Part shown: piece by piece, positions 53,284 to 61,183 of the stretch
Numbering within the stretch: the stretch's first letter is position 1
Layout: each line of letters begins with the position of its first letter
Source of the DNA: Actinoalloteichus fjordicus
GTDB lineage: Bacteria; Actinomycetota; Actinomycetes; Mycobacteriales; Pseudonocardiaceae
Assembly (NCBI RefSeq): GCF_001941625.1
Contig: NZ_CP016076.1
Coordinates: forward strand, 5,378,001 to 5,442,000
Length of the DNA stretch: 64,000 bases
Direction: 5' to 3'
Made by a program: the position numbers and the translations under genes
The notes under the pieces: model-generated
Databases searched by the model: none
What the model was told of the DNA's origin: nothing
The model's input: only the letters and a program-made list of their open reading frames with translations

Positions 53284-54471
53284 TCACCAGGTGACCGGAA
53301 GCGCGACGAGGCCGCCCGCCAGGATGTCGCGGTCGATCCGCAGCTCCTCGACGGGAACGGCCAGTCGCATCGCGGGGAAGCGCGGAATCAGCTGGGCGAG
53401 GACGACCTGGAGTTCGAGCCGGGCCAGGGCGGTGCCGATGCAGTAGTGAACGCCGTGCCCGAAGGCGAGATGCGACGAGACCTGCCGGGTGACGTCCAGC
53501 CGATCAGGCTCCGGAAAGACCGTGTCATCGTGGTTGGCGGCGCCGGTGTCGAGCAGGACGAGTTCCCCGGCCAGGATCGTGACATCCCCGACCTCGACGT
53601 CGACCTGGGCATAGCGGACGATCCCGTCGCCGCCCTTGTCCATTCCGCGCAGGATCTCCTCGATCGCGGTAGGGATAAGGGCGGGTTCGGCCAGCAGCGC
53701 CTGCCACTGGGCGGGGTTGGACAACAGCGTCAGCACGCCGAGGCCGATGGCCATCACCGTGGCCTCGCCGCCGAACAGCAACGTCATGGACAACACCGCC
53801 ACGGCCTCGTCGTCGAGGTCGACGCCGTCGACGGGATCGGCGGCGCAGAGTCGGGAGATGATGTCGTCGGCGGGCTCGCGACGCTTGCGGGCGACCAGCT
53901 CACGGCCGTAGGAGACCAGTGCGGCGAGCCCTTGCTCGGAATGAGCGTGATCCTTCACATAGCCTGCGGCGTGCGTCCAGGCCTGGAACCTGTCCCGGTC
54001 GGCCAGCGGCACACCGAGCAGCTCGGCGATCACCGTGCCGGGCAGTGGCTGGGCGAGAGCGGCGTGCAGATCGGCAGGCCGGTCCTGCGCGGCGAGCCGG
54101 TCGAGCAGCTCGGCCGTGAGCTCCTCCACGCGCGGCCGGGCGGCTCGCATTCGGCCGGGCGCCATCTGCGGACGAAGCAGGGTGCGCATCCGGAGGTGGT
54201 CGGCCTTCTCGGTCTCGTGGCTGGTACGGAGTCTGCCCAGCATCGCAGCCTCGCCGGTGCGCGCGGCGTTGTCGGGGTCGGGATGCGATCTACCGAGCCG
54301 GGAGTCTTCCAGCAGCTGCCGTACCTGGCGATAACCGGTGACTCGCCACGCCTCACCCCCCGAGGCGGTGCGGACCCGGTGGACGGGACTCAGGTGTTGT
54401 AACTGGCGGAGCACCGGATCCACGTGGAGCGGCCTGGCATGTTCGACGGACAACTGGACAGGGACCGCCAC
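53284..54471 (-). CDS. cytochrome P450
   Basis: A 395-residue bacterial class I P450. The heme-binding loop is FGHGVHYCIGTALARLE near residue 340, the K-helix Glu-Arg is in IEEILRGM, and the I-helix is LLFGGEATVMAIGLGVL. In the I-helix the usual acid before Thr (as in GGLDTV of P450cam) is Ala here, so oxygen activation may be unusual. GTG 54471 is preferred, with AAGGAG 6 nt upstream; the frame is open to GTG 54516. Conservons sometimes carry a P450 (CvnE), but this one is 1.4 kb away on the other strand and has a normal ExxR motif, so it is probably separate. Confidence 0.92.
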   Translation of the reverse strand: MAVPVQLSVEHARPLHVDPVLRQLQHLSPVHRVRTASGGEAWRVTGYRQVRQLLEDSRLGRSHPDPDNAARTGEAAMLGRLRTSHETEKADHLRMRTLLRPQMAPGRMRAARPRVEELTAELLDRLAAQDRPADLHAALAQPLPGTVIAELLGVPLADRDRFQAWTHAAGYVKDHAHSEQGLAALVSYGRELVARKRREPADDIISRLCAADPVDGVDLDDEAVAVLSMTLLFGGEATVMAIGLGVLTLLSNPAQWQALLAEPALIPTAIEEILRGMDKGGDGIVRYAQVDVEVGDVTILAGELVLLDTGAANHDDTVFPEPDRLDVTRQVSSHLAFGHGVHYCIGTALARLELQVVLAQLIPRFPAMRLAVPVEELRIDRDILAGGLVALPVTW

Positions 54472-54942
54472 GGAATGCTCCTTCATGCACGCAGGATTGA
54501 CCTGAAATGCTGTCACTATCCGAATAGGAACCTACACGAACAGTGACTATCATAACGAGAGGCGTCGCTTCGTCGGTCTCCTCCGGGTCTCGATGAACTG
54601 AACATCCTGGCGCCGACCGCGGCGTCGCGGCACGTCGGCCGCCGCCGCTGCGTCGAGCGTCTACTGCGGGCGAATCGGCTCGCGATCCGGCGTGGAGCAC
54701 GGGGATGGTCGAGGTGGGGCTCGGGCGATGCGGGTTCGAAAGCGGCGCGACAGCCCGCTGACTCGGCCGGACGCACTTCCCGAAGCCGCATCAGCGCGGC
54801 GAGTCGGCCCCTGCGGCCCGGCGTCCGGTCCGGCGGCTGCTCGACGGAACCGCTGCGGGGGCCGATAAATGCTCAGTCCGTCGGCCGCTCGAAGCGACAG
54901 CGGGGCCGGCCGAGGCAGCCGACGAACTCCTACGCTGCCCGG
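54472..54942. other. divergent spacer before P450 and MBL genes
   Basis: No gene. Near 54513-54555 there is AT-richer sequence with the related elements TGTCACTATC and AGTGACTATC about 30 nt apart, likely part of the P450 control region. Confidence 0.45.
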
Positions 54943-55707
54943 ATGAGCAGCCTCGCCGTCACGGTGCTCGGGAGCGCCAGCCCGTATCCCCGCCCCGACA
55001 ACCCGTGTTCCGGCTATCTGGTGTCCACGGCGAACACGCGACTCTGGGTGGACGCGGGCACCGGCACCCTGGCCGAACTGCAACGGCACACGCGGCTCAC
55101 GGACCTCGACGGAATCTGGCTCTCGCATCTGCACGCCGACCACTGCGCCGACCTGCTCACCGCCTACTACGCCCTGCTCTACGCCGACGTCCGGCTTGAC
55201 GCCCCGATCCCGCTCTTCGGCCCGCCGGGCAGCACCGACCGGCTGGCAGGCTTCCTCACCAACGGCCCGACCCGAAGCCCCGTCGAGTCGGCGTTCGCGG
55301 TGACCGAACTGACCGACGGACACCACGCGGAGGTAGGCGGTCTGACGCTGACCACGCGCGCCGTCGACCACGGCATGCCCGCCTTCGCCCTCCGCGTGCG
55401 CAGCGGAGATCGGTCGCTGGTCTACTCCGGCGACACCGCGCCTTGCGCGGCGCTCACGACCCTGGCGCAGGGCTGCGACGTCCTGCTCTGCGAGGCCGAC
55501 AGCGCGACGGCGTCGACCGATGAGCCGCCCGTCCACCACACCCCCGAGGAAGCAGGCCAGACCGCCGCGAAAGCGGGCGTGGGCAAGCTGATCGTCACCC
55601 ACCTGAGCCCGTTCCTGACCCCGCCGGAGGCCGTGACGCGGGCAGCGGCCCACTACCCGGGCCGGGTCGACCACGCCGCTCCCGGCGAGGTGTTCCGCAT
55701 GGCGTGA
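54943..55707 (+). CDS. MBL-fold metallo-hydrolase
   Basis: A 254-residue metallo-beta-lactamase-fold hydrolase like RNase Z or phosphodiesterase relatives. The start is LGSASPYPRPDNPCSGYLV, the zinc motif is LSHLHADHCADLL near residue 65, then RAVDHG, VYSGDTAPC and ending VTHLSPF. A role in nucleotide or signal hydrolysis is common but not shown. It converges on the 3' end of the next minus-strand block. Confidence 0.92.
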   Translation: MSSLAVTVLGSASPYPRPDNPCSGYLVSTANTRLWVDAGTGTLAELQRHTRLTDLDGIWLSHLHADHCADLLTAYYALLYADVRLDAPIPLFGPPGSTDRLAGFLTNGPTRSPVESAFAVTELTDGHHAEVGGLTLTTRAVDHGMPAFALRVRSGDRSLVYSGDTAPCAALTTLAQGCDVLLCEADSATASTDEPPVHHTPEEAGQTAAKAGVGKLIVTHLSPFLTPPEAVTRAAAHYPGRVDHAAPGEVFRMA

Positions 55708-55745
55708 TTCGGCCTGCCCGGTGGGCGGTCCCGGTATCGCTGTGG

Positions 55746-55775
55746 TCAGCCGATGATCGTGGTCGAAGTAGGCAT
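55746..55775 (-). pseudogene. internally deleted NUDIX remnant
   Basis: Nine codons (MPTSTTIIG) and a stop join the first codons of the NUDIX gene to its last 15 nt: 55746-55760 match 57774-57788 with one mismatch, and 55761 onward match 58257 onward. The left copy of NUDIX thus lost about 470 bp. Confidence 0.7.
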
Positions 55776-56100
55776 CCTGCGGCGGGTCCTCGCGGTCGAC
55801 TGACGGGCAGATGCACCGGCAGCCGACGACGACGGGGCGGAGGCCGCGCGAGCTAGAACAGCGTCGGCTCCGGCTCGCCGTGCGTGGCCGCCATGGCGGG
55901 ATCTGACGTGAGCAGCGGCGAGGCCGCAGTCAGCGTCAGGCACACGGTGAGTCCGGAATGGTCAGTCAGCCGCGCACCATCAGAACCGAAATCCCTGGTC
56001 TCGTGGACGTACTCGCAAGCGGTGAGCCGCTCCGCCAGAGCACGGGAGCCGTGGGCGTGGTCGTAGCAGTAGCCCAGCTCAGCGCGGCGCGCCCAACTAT
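55761..56100. repeat. 340-bp direct repeat, left copy
   Basis: This segment matches 58257-58596 without gaps at a fixed offset of 2,496 bp, with about ten differences (97 percent identity by eye). It holds the start of NUDIX, the NUDIX-EEP gap and the 3' third of the EEP gene. Together the copies record a tandem duplication. Confidence 0.95.
55853..56100 (-). pseudogene. C-terminal fragment of the EEP hydrolase gene
   Basis: The left repeat carries the last 82 codons of the gene at 58349 (from SWARRAELG-like sequence through DHSGLTVCL to the stop at 55853). No start or catalytic N-terminus is present. It is cut exactly where the methyltransferase gene begins. Confidence 0.85.
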
Positions 56101-57302
56101 TGCCTGCCGGTCAGCACAGCGAGCCGGTTGCCCGGTTCGTCGACGTAAACCGACTGATGATCGGTGGTGACGGTCAGACCAAGGCGCGGCCAGCTCGGCC
56201 TGCCGGCCTGTTCCCATTGCCGATGAGCATGTTCAAGGTGCTGCCAGAGTCGTACCGGGCCGGATTCCGCCACGATGTGCTCCCCGTCGATGACAGCGAG
56301 GGTGATCTCGGCACGGGAGCCGTCCGGGGTGGTGATACTGACCGCATCGGGACCGTTCCGGGAATCGACGCCTGCGTAGCCGAGCCGGTAGTGGCCGCCG
56401 ATGCGCAGCGCAGTGAGGAACCACACTACCGGGTTCGACCACGGCGTCCGTGGGTCCAGCGTCGTGACAGACCTGGTGACCGGCAGGTCGTCGGAGCGCC
56501 GGGCGTAGGACATTCGTTCGCCCGCGCCGGGTGCGTGCCGCAGTTCCATGAACGCCGCCTGCCCGGCGTCGAACATGCCTTCGGCCCGATCGGGCGCAGT
56601 GCGGGTGAGCCGGACGAGGTTTCCAGCGGCCAGGCCGACTCTGACGTCGGCCAGGATCACCCCGCCGCTCCGGGTCTGTTCAACCCACGGCAACGGGATA
56701 GCAGGCACCGAGCAGGTCGCGATGACGCGATCGAATGGAGCATGCGCAACCAGTCCAGCGGCACCGTCCCCGGCAACCAGGGTGGGGCGATAGCCGAGTT
56801 CGGCCAACCGAGCACGGGCGGTGTCGACGAGGTCCGGCTCCACATCGACGGAGAACACCTGCTCATCGCCGAGCCGGTGACAGAGCAGCGCGGCGTGGTA
56901 ACCGGTGCCGGTGCCGATCTCCAAGACCCGAGCTCCGTCGCGCACGTCGAGAGCCTCCAGCATGCGCGTCATCAACCCCGGCGTAGAACTGGAGGACAGG
57001 AACATCGGAGGTCCGCCTGCCTCGTCCTGACCGATCTTGGTGACCAGCGCGGTGTTCGCGTAAACCTGCTCCGACCATTCAGTCCTGGTGGCCGGATCGG
57101 CGGCCGTGACGGCGACCATCCGACCGTCGCGGCGGACGTAGAACGACGGAACGAACATGTGCCGAGGCACCGACTCGACCGCAGCGCGCCAGGCAGCAGA
57201 GGCCAGCTTGCCCACGGCGGCCAGTTCCTCGGCAAGCGCGGCGGCACGCACAGGCCAGTCGACGACCGCGTGAAGTCCCGTGGCGTTGCTCGAAGTCGTC
57301 AT
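56097..57302 (-). CDS. PIMT-like methyltransferase (ATP-grasp peptide maturase-associated type)
   Basis: A 401-residue protein with an N-terminal protein-L-isoaspartate-methyltransferase domain. It has a helical start ending in VPRHMFVPSFYV, then PPMFLSSSSTPGLMTRMLEAL, the SAM motif VLEIGTGTGYHAALL near residue 145 and LADVRVGLAAG. A C-terminal half of the type seen beside ATP-grasp RiPP maturases follows (SNPVVWFLTAL, LGLTVTTDHQSVYVDEPGN). ATG 57302 overlaps the ATP-grasp remnant (ATGA). The stop TAG at 56097-56099 lies inside the left repeat, so the duplication junction supplied the C-terminus and a few native residues are probably lost. With its ATP-grasp partner broken, its present role is unclear. 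Confidence 0.85.
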   Translation of the reverse strand: MTTSSNATGLHAVVDWPVRAAALAEELAAVGKLASAAWRAAVESVPRHMFVPSFYVRRDGRMVAVTAADPATRTEWSEQVYANTALVTKIGQDEAGGPPMFLSSSSTPGLMTRMLEALDVRDGARVLEIGTGTGYHAALLCHRLGDEQVFSVDVEPDLVDTARARLAELGYRPTLVAGDGAAGLVAHAPFDRVIATCSVPAIPLPWVEQTRSGGVILADVRVGLAAGNLVRLTRTAPDRAEGMFDAGQAAFMELRHAPGAGERMSYARRSDDLPVTRSVTTLDPRTPWSNPVVWFLTALRIGGHYRLGYAGVDSRNGPDAVSITTPDGSRAEITLAVIDGEHIVAESGPVRLWQHLEHAHRQWEQAGRPSWPRLGLTVTTDHQSVYVDEPGNRLAVLTGRQ

Positions 57303-57733
57303 GTCAGTCCCTTCTCCAGCATGGCGGCCATCGCCGCCGTGATCGGTGCACCGGTCGCCGCTTCGAGCCAGCCGATCTGCGGTCCTGTATTGGCCTCCAA
57401 CATGACCCATCCGGCCTTGGGAGTGACCACGAAATCGAACCCGGCGTAGGCCAGATTCATACGCTTCAGATAGCGTCCGACTGCATCAGTCACGCGGTCG
57501 GGCACCTGACCAGCTCGTACCGAAGGGCGGCGGGACGGGAGGCATGAGTCGTCCTCACTCGTGAGCGGCGCAGGATCGGAAGAGGCGCTTCGGATCGGCC
57601 GAGATGTCCGACCATCCATAGCAGAACGCGGTAGGGATGTGCAGAGGTTCCCGGATTCCGTCAGTTGACCAAGCAACTTCTCGCCAGGCCGAAAAGCTAA
57701 GACTCGGTCTGACGGGTTTCGTCGCGTAGCCAC
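57299..57733 (-). pseudogene. remnant of an ATP-grasp peptide maturase
   Basis: Only the last 65 residues or so look like an ATP-grasp ligase: VTDAVGRYLKRMNLAYAGFD, FVVTPKAGWVMLEANTGPQI and LEAATGAPITAAMA. These carry the metal-binding Glu-Asn of the family (LEANTGPQ). The preceding 75 codons (57515-57733) have no resemblance, so the N-terminal 250 residues are gone. It is coupled to the methyltransferase gene in the order known for graspetide-type clusters. No precursor peptide gene is seen nearby. Confidence 0.75.
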
Positions 57734-57773
57734 ACGAGGTATTCGGCGGCGCGACAGATCATCGGCGTTGCGA

Positions 57774-58271
57774 TCAGCCGGTGATCGTCCGGGGCGTGCG
57801 GCTGAACCGGTCCGCCAGCAGATCGTCGAGCAGGCCGGGGAGCTCGGCAGGCAAGAGCTTGTCGCGGCACTGCCGTAGCTCGGGCGCCGACCACCAACGA
57901 CGCTCGATCAGACCGGCCTTCTCGTTCGCGGTGGGCTTGAGTGCGACCTGCGGCGCTGTACTCGGGGTGCGGCCGAGGAACACATGCTCGATGCGGTGGT
58001 GGTCACGGCCCCGATAGCGGAACCGGGATTCGCGCACCCACAGCTCACGGCCGAGGTCGCTGACGATGATCCCTGACTCCTCGGCAAGCTCACGGCGGGC
58101 AGCGGCACGGAGGTCCTCACCCTCGTCCAGGCCACCGCCGGGCAGTTCCCACCAGTGATGCTCGGGATCACCGGGGTCGAGGGCATGGATGAGAAGCACG
58201 CGGTCGGTGGGATCAAGCAACAGCACGCGGGCACCGATGCGCGGGGAAGCGGTGCTGGTCGGAGTGGGCAT
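57774..58271 (-). CDS. NUDIX hydrolase
   Basis: A 165-residue NUDIX pyrophosphatase with a perfect NUDIX box (GGLDEGEDLRAAARRELAEE followed by SGI). It cleaves nucleoside diphosphate-linked compounds or removes damaged nucleotides. ATG 58271 is the start by homology (ARVLLLDPTDRVLLIHAL). It lies 77 nt after the EEP gene on the same strand, in a group of nucleotide-handling enzymes. A truncated second copy lies at 55746. Confidence 0.93.
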   Translation of the reverse strand: MPTPTSTASPRIGARVLLLDPTDRVLLIHALDPGDPEHHWWELPGGGLDEGEDLRAAARRELAEESGIIVSDLGRELWVRESRFRYRGRDHHRIEHVFLGRTPSTAPQVALKPTANEKAGLIERRWWSAPELRQCRDKLLPAELPGLLDDLLADRFSRTPRTITG

Positions 58272-58596
58272 CCTGCGGCGGGTCCTCGCGGTCGACTGAC
58301 GGGCAGATGCACCGGCAGCCGACGACGACGGGGCGGAGGCCGCGCGAGCTAGAACAGCGTCGGCTCCGGCTCGCCGTGCGTGGCCGCCATGGCGGGGTCT
58401 GACGTTAGCAGCGGCGAGGCCGCGGTCAGCGTCAGGCACACGGTGAGTCCGGAATGGTCGGTCAGCCGCGCGCCATCAGAACCGAAATCCCTGGTCTCGT
58501 GGACGTACTCGCAAGCGGTGAGCCGCTCCGCCAGAGCACGGGAGCCGTGGGCGTGGTCGTAGCGGTAACCCAGATCAGCGCGGCGCGCCCAACTAT
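58257..58596. repeat. 340-bp direct repeat, right copy
   Basis: This is the parental copy, since both the NUDIX and EEP genes are complete here. It matches 55761-56100 at a fixed 2,496-bp offset. Confidence 0.95.
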
Positions 58597-59188
58597 GTTC
58601 GACCCGACCGGGGTGCAGATGGCGGAACAGGTCAACCAGACCGTGTCGCTCGGTCAGGCCTGTGTAAAAGCCGTACTCGAACGGCGCGAACTGGCCGGAA
58701 TGCGGGGGCGTATGTGTGGGTTCGAGAACGTTGAGATCGCCGAGCAGCAGCAGCGGAGCGTCGCTCGCTGTGCTCTCCAAGGCTTCCTGGAACCGCTGAA
58801 TCCAGGTCTTCTTGCGCGCAGTCTTGTTCACGCTGGTGTCGCGGGAGGGCACATAGGCGCCTGCGACACGCAGCGGCCCGTCGGTGGTGTCGACCACGAT
58901 TCCGACAGCGCGCGAGGGCAGGTAATCCATCGCCGCACTGAGCGGGTCGGGTGTAGTGGACGACTTGCTGACGATCATCACGCCGAGCTCGCCGGAAGCA
59001 TGCTGGGGGAAAGTCACATCGTAGCCGGCGGCAGCGAACGCATCGGCCAGGAACTGGCTGCCCGCAGTGGCTTTGGTCTCGGTGAGAATGAGAACGTCCT
59101 CGGGACGGTCGGCCAGCCACCGAAGCTGGCGCCGGGCACGGTCGAGGGAGGGTGCACCGACGTTTACGGTAATCAGGCTCAGAGACAT
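58349..59188 (-). CDS. endonuclease/exonuclease/phosphatase (EEP) family hydrolase
   Basis: A 279-residue EEP-fold metal-dependent phosphoesterase: LITVNVGAPS at the start, the metal Glu in ILTETKATA, the YVPSRDTS region, GDLNVLEP near residue 150 and the closing GARLTDHSGLTV (Asp-His). It lacks a signal peptide. EEP enzymes cut DNA or RNA or remove phosphates from nucleotides or lipids. It overlaps the kinase-like gene by 10 nt and precedes NUDIX, so a role in processing a nucleotide product is plausible. Confidence 0.92.
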   Translation of the reverse strand: MSLSLITVNVGAPSLDRARRQLRWLADRPEDVLILTETKATAGSQFLADAFAAAGYDVTFPQHASGELGVMIVSKSSTTPDPLSAAMDYLPSRAVGIVVDTTDGPLRVAGAYVPSRDTSVNKTARKKTWIQRFQEALESTASDAPLLLLGDLNVLEPTHTPPHSGQFAPFEYGFYTGLTERHGLVDLFRHLHPGRVEHSWARRADLGYRYDHAHGSRALAERLTACEYVHETRDFGSDGARLTDHSGLTVCLTLTAASPLLTSDPAMAATHGEPEPTLF

Positions 59189-59835
59189 GTCGGACTCTTC
59201 TCGGTCAGAATGCGCTGAATGCGGGACACGACTGTGGCGGCGATCCTGGCGGGCGGGTCAGTGGTGCAGTCGAGCGTGGCCACAGTCCAGCCCTTGTTCT
59301 GTAAGTCGACTGCGGCGTGGACGTACAGCCCGGCCTCCATGTCGCTGTTGTCCTCTGCACGCTCGAAGCGGCTGTGCCCGCCGCGCGCCCGTAGCCGCGC
59401 ATCGATCACCTTCGGGTCGCCGTTGAGGATGATCGAAAGATCGGGGCGGTATACGCCATGGTTTAGCTGCCACACGACCTCAGAGGAGAGACCATCGAGA
59501 CCCTGCAAGACTATCGAGGAGGCGACGTATCGGTCGCACACCACCACCTTGCCCTCGCGCAGGGCGGGCATGATTTCGGTAGCAAGCTGGTGGTGCCGAT
59601 CAGCCGCACATAGGCAGGCTAAGGCCATGCCACGGTACTTATCCGTACCGTGCCGTGCCAGTTCGCCTACCGCCGCGCGGGACGGCTGAGTCGTCGCGTG
59701 CACCGGTATCCTGCGCATGTCCAGAGTCTCGACGACCAGGCACGTGGTGGTGGACTTACCCACGCCCCCCGGCCCATCCAGCGTGATCAACACGCCGGGC
59801 AGGCGGCGCCCCCCATCGAGGACCGGTCCGGTCAT
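59179..59835 (-). CDS. thymidylate-kinase-like P-loop protein
   Basis: A 218-residue dTMP-kinase-family protein: P-loop TLDGPGGVGKSTT near residue 20, VVCDRYVASSIVLQG, and the LID-like RARGGHSRFERAED. It is probably not the housekeeping Tmk because it is embedded in a specialised operon (overlapping the radical SAM gene by 4 nt and the EEP gene by 10 nt). It could phosphorylate a modified nucleotide made or consumed by its neighbours. Substrate is not known. Confidence 0.9.
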   Translation of the reverse strand: MTGPVLDGGRRLPGVLITLDGPGGVGKSTTTCLVVETLDMRRIPVHATTQPSRAAVGELARHGTDKYRGMALACLCAADRHHQLATEIMPALREGKVVVCDRYVASSIVLQGLDGLSSEVVWQLNHGVYRPDLSIILNGDPKVIDARLRARGGHSRFERAEDNSDMEAGLYVHAAVDLQNKGWTVATLDCTTDPPARIAATVVSRIQRILTEKSPTCL

Positions 59836-60950
59836 GCGGGACTCAGCGGCAGCAACCGACGCCCTTCAATGTGTGTCTCACCGACGACCGGGCACTGTTC
59901 TGTGTCGACGTCACCGATCCGGCCACCCGCAGCAACCACCGCAGCGGGGCAGCCTTTGCCGCAACCGGAGTTCATCGAGCATCCCCCGCAGGTAGCATTG
60001 TCGCCAACCTGGTAGCGATCATGGAAGCGATAGTCATCGAGCCGCTGCGCAACATCAATGTCGGTGAAGATGTTGCCAACGATGAACTCGCCTGCGGCGT
60101 GCCGCGACTGCGGAGTGCGAGCGGCGAACACCAGGTACGGACACACCGTCACCTCGCCCGGGGTGAATACATAGATGATCGTCCTAGCCTCGCATCCGGC
60201 CAACGGCCGCCCCGGGGTGTTGGGAAAGCGGATGTGCGCGATGTCCAGTTCCGGCCCGTCGAAAGGTGCGGTCAGCTCGAATATCTCCCTCATGTGCAAC
60301 GTCGTCTTGGCCAGTACGCCGCGTGACTTGACCCCACGGCCCATACTCCCCAGCGGATTGAGCAGCACGTAGCGAGCGCCGTTCTCACGGGCGAACGCAC
60401 ACAACCGTGCATACTCCTCGTTCTGTGCCAACGTGTTCGGCGTACATAGCAGCCCTTGCAGGATGCCAGCCCTGCCGAGCTGTTCGACGGTAGCTACGGT
60501 GACGGCGAAGCTGGCCCGGTCACCGCGGAACCTTCCATGCGAGTCGGCGGCGAACCCGTCCAGAGAGACATTGCAATGCACACCCAGCTCGACCAGTGTC
60601 GCAATCTGGACCATGTCCAGGGTGGTCGCGTTGGTGCAGATTCCGACGTCCATCCCGGCCGTCCGGAACGCCTGGACGATGTCCAGGAAATCCGGGTGGA
60701 TCGATGGCTCCCCGCCAGTGAGTGTGACCCGCTGGACCCTGGCAGCAGCCAGACGAGGGACCACCTTGTCCACTATCTCAGTCAACAGCATCTGTTTGCC
60801 GACCCTGGTCGCGGACACGAAGCAGTGAGCACAGCGCAGGTTGCAGTCCTCGTTGATCTGCACCAGCGCCTTACGAAACGGCGGCTCAACGGACGTACGG
60901 AAGTAGCAGGACGCGGCCATGCCGCCGGTCACGATGCTGCGAGCGGTCAC
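59832..60950 (-). CDS. radical SAM enzyme with SPASM-like C-terminus
   Basis: A 372-residue iron-sulfur enzyme. The 4Fe-4S motif is CNLRCAHC (Cys 36, 40, 43), followed by TLTGGEPSIHPDFLD (SAM-binding GGEP) and LLNPLGSMGRG. The C-terminal Cys set (CGGCSMNSGCGKGCP near residue 330, plus LAGCEART and VTVCPYL) looks like a SPASM/twitch auxiliary cluster site. GTG 60950 has GGAGG 7 nt upstream; the frame opens at TTG 61070, inside the operators, so that start is unlikely. It is first in the operon and so presumably makes the key modification. The substrate may be a peptide or a nucleotide. Confidence 0.92.
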   Translation of the reverse strand: MTARSIVTGGMAASCYFRTSVEPPFRKALVQINEDCNLRCAHCFVSATRVGKQMLLTEIVDKVVPRLAAARVQRVTLTGGEPSIHPDFLDIVQAFRTAGMDVGICTNATTLDMVQIATLVELGVHCNVSLDGFAADSHGRFRGDRASFAVTVATVEQLGRAGILQGLLCTPNTLAQNEEYARLCAFARENGARYVLLNPLGSMGRGVKSRGVLAKTTLHMREIFELTAPFDGPELDIAHIRFPNTPGRPLAGCEARTIIYVFTPGEVTVCPYLVFAARTPQSRHAAGEFIVGNIFTDIDVAQRLDDYRFHDRYQVGDNATCGGCSMNSGCGKGCPAAVVAAGGRIGDVDTEQCPVVGETHIEGRRLLPLSPA

Positions 60951-61033
60951 TATCGAACCTCCAAGCTTTCCAAGACGGACCAGGCTGGCTCGGCCGATCA
61001 CCACAGGTTCGGCCCGGACCAGCCACCAAGAAA

Positions 61034-61077
61034 TGTTCGGCCGAACAGTATCGTGACTAGAAGTGTTCAAGCGAACA
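61034..61077. promoter_or_regulatory. twin TGTTC-N4-GAACA operators
   Basis: Two identical-pattern palindromes, TGTTCGGCCGAACA (61034-61047, perfect) and TGTTCAAGCGAACA (61064-61077), lie exactly 30 bp apart in the divergent gap between the radical SAM operon and the LysR-type gene. They are strong candidates for the regulator's binding sites. Confidence 0.85.
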
Positions 61078-61183
61078 TTTCTTGGACAACCTGGGGGGAG
61101 TTGCGATCAACGACAACCCAACTGTCCGACCAGACAATTCCCATGTCGCAGTTGGCGTCCTAGGCCGAAAGCTAGGAGGAGCG

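Noticed and set aside
53284-54471. CvnE P450 of the conservon (CYP157-like)
   Set aside because: It is on the opposite strand 1.4 kb away and keeps a normal ExxR motif, unlike CYP157.
59832-60950. Prokaryotic viperin, because a nucleotide-kinase-like gene is adjacent
   Set aside because: Viperins lack a C-terminal SPASM-type cysteine cluster. This protein has one, and its core motif CNLRCAHC is not viperin-like.
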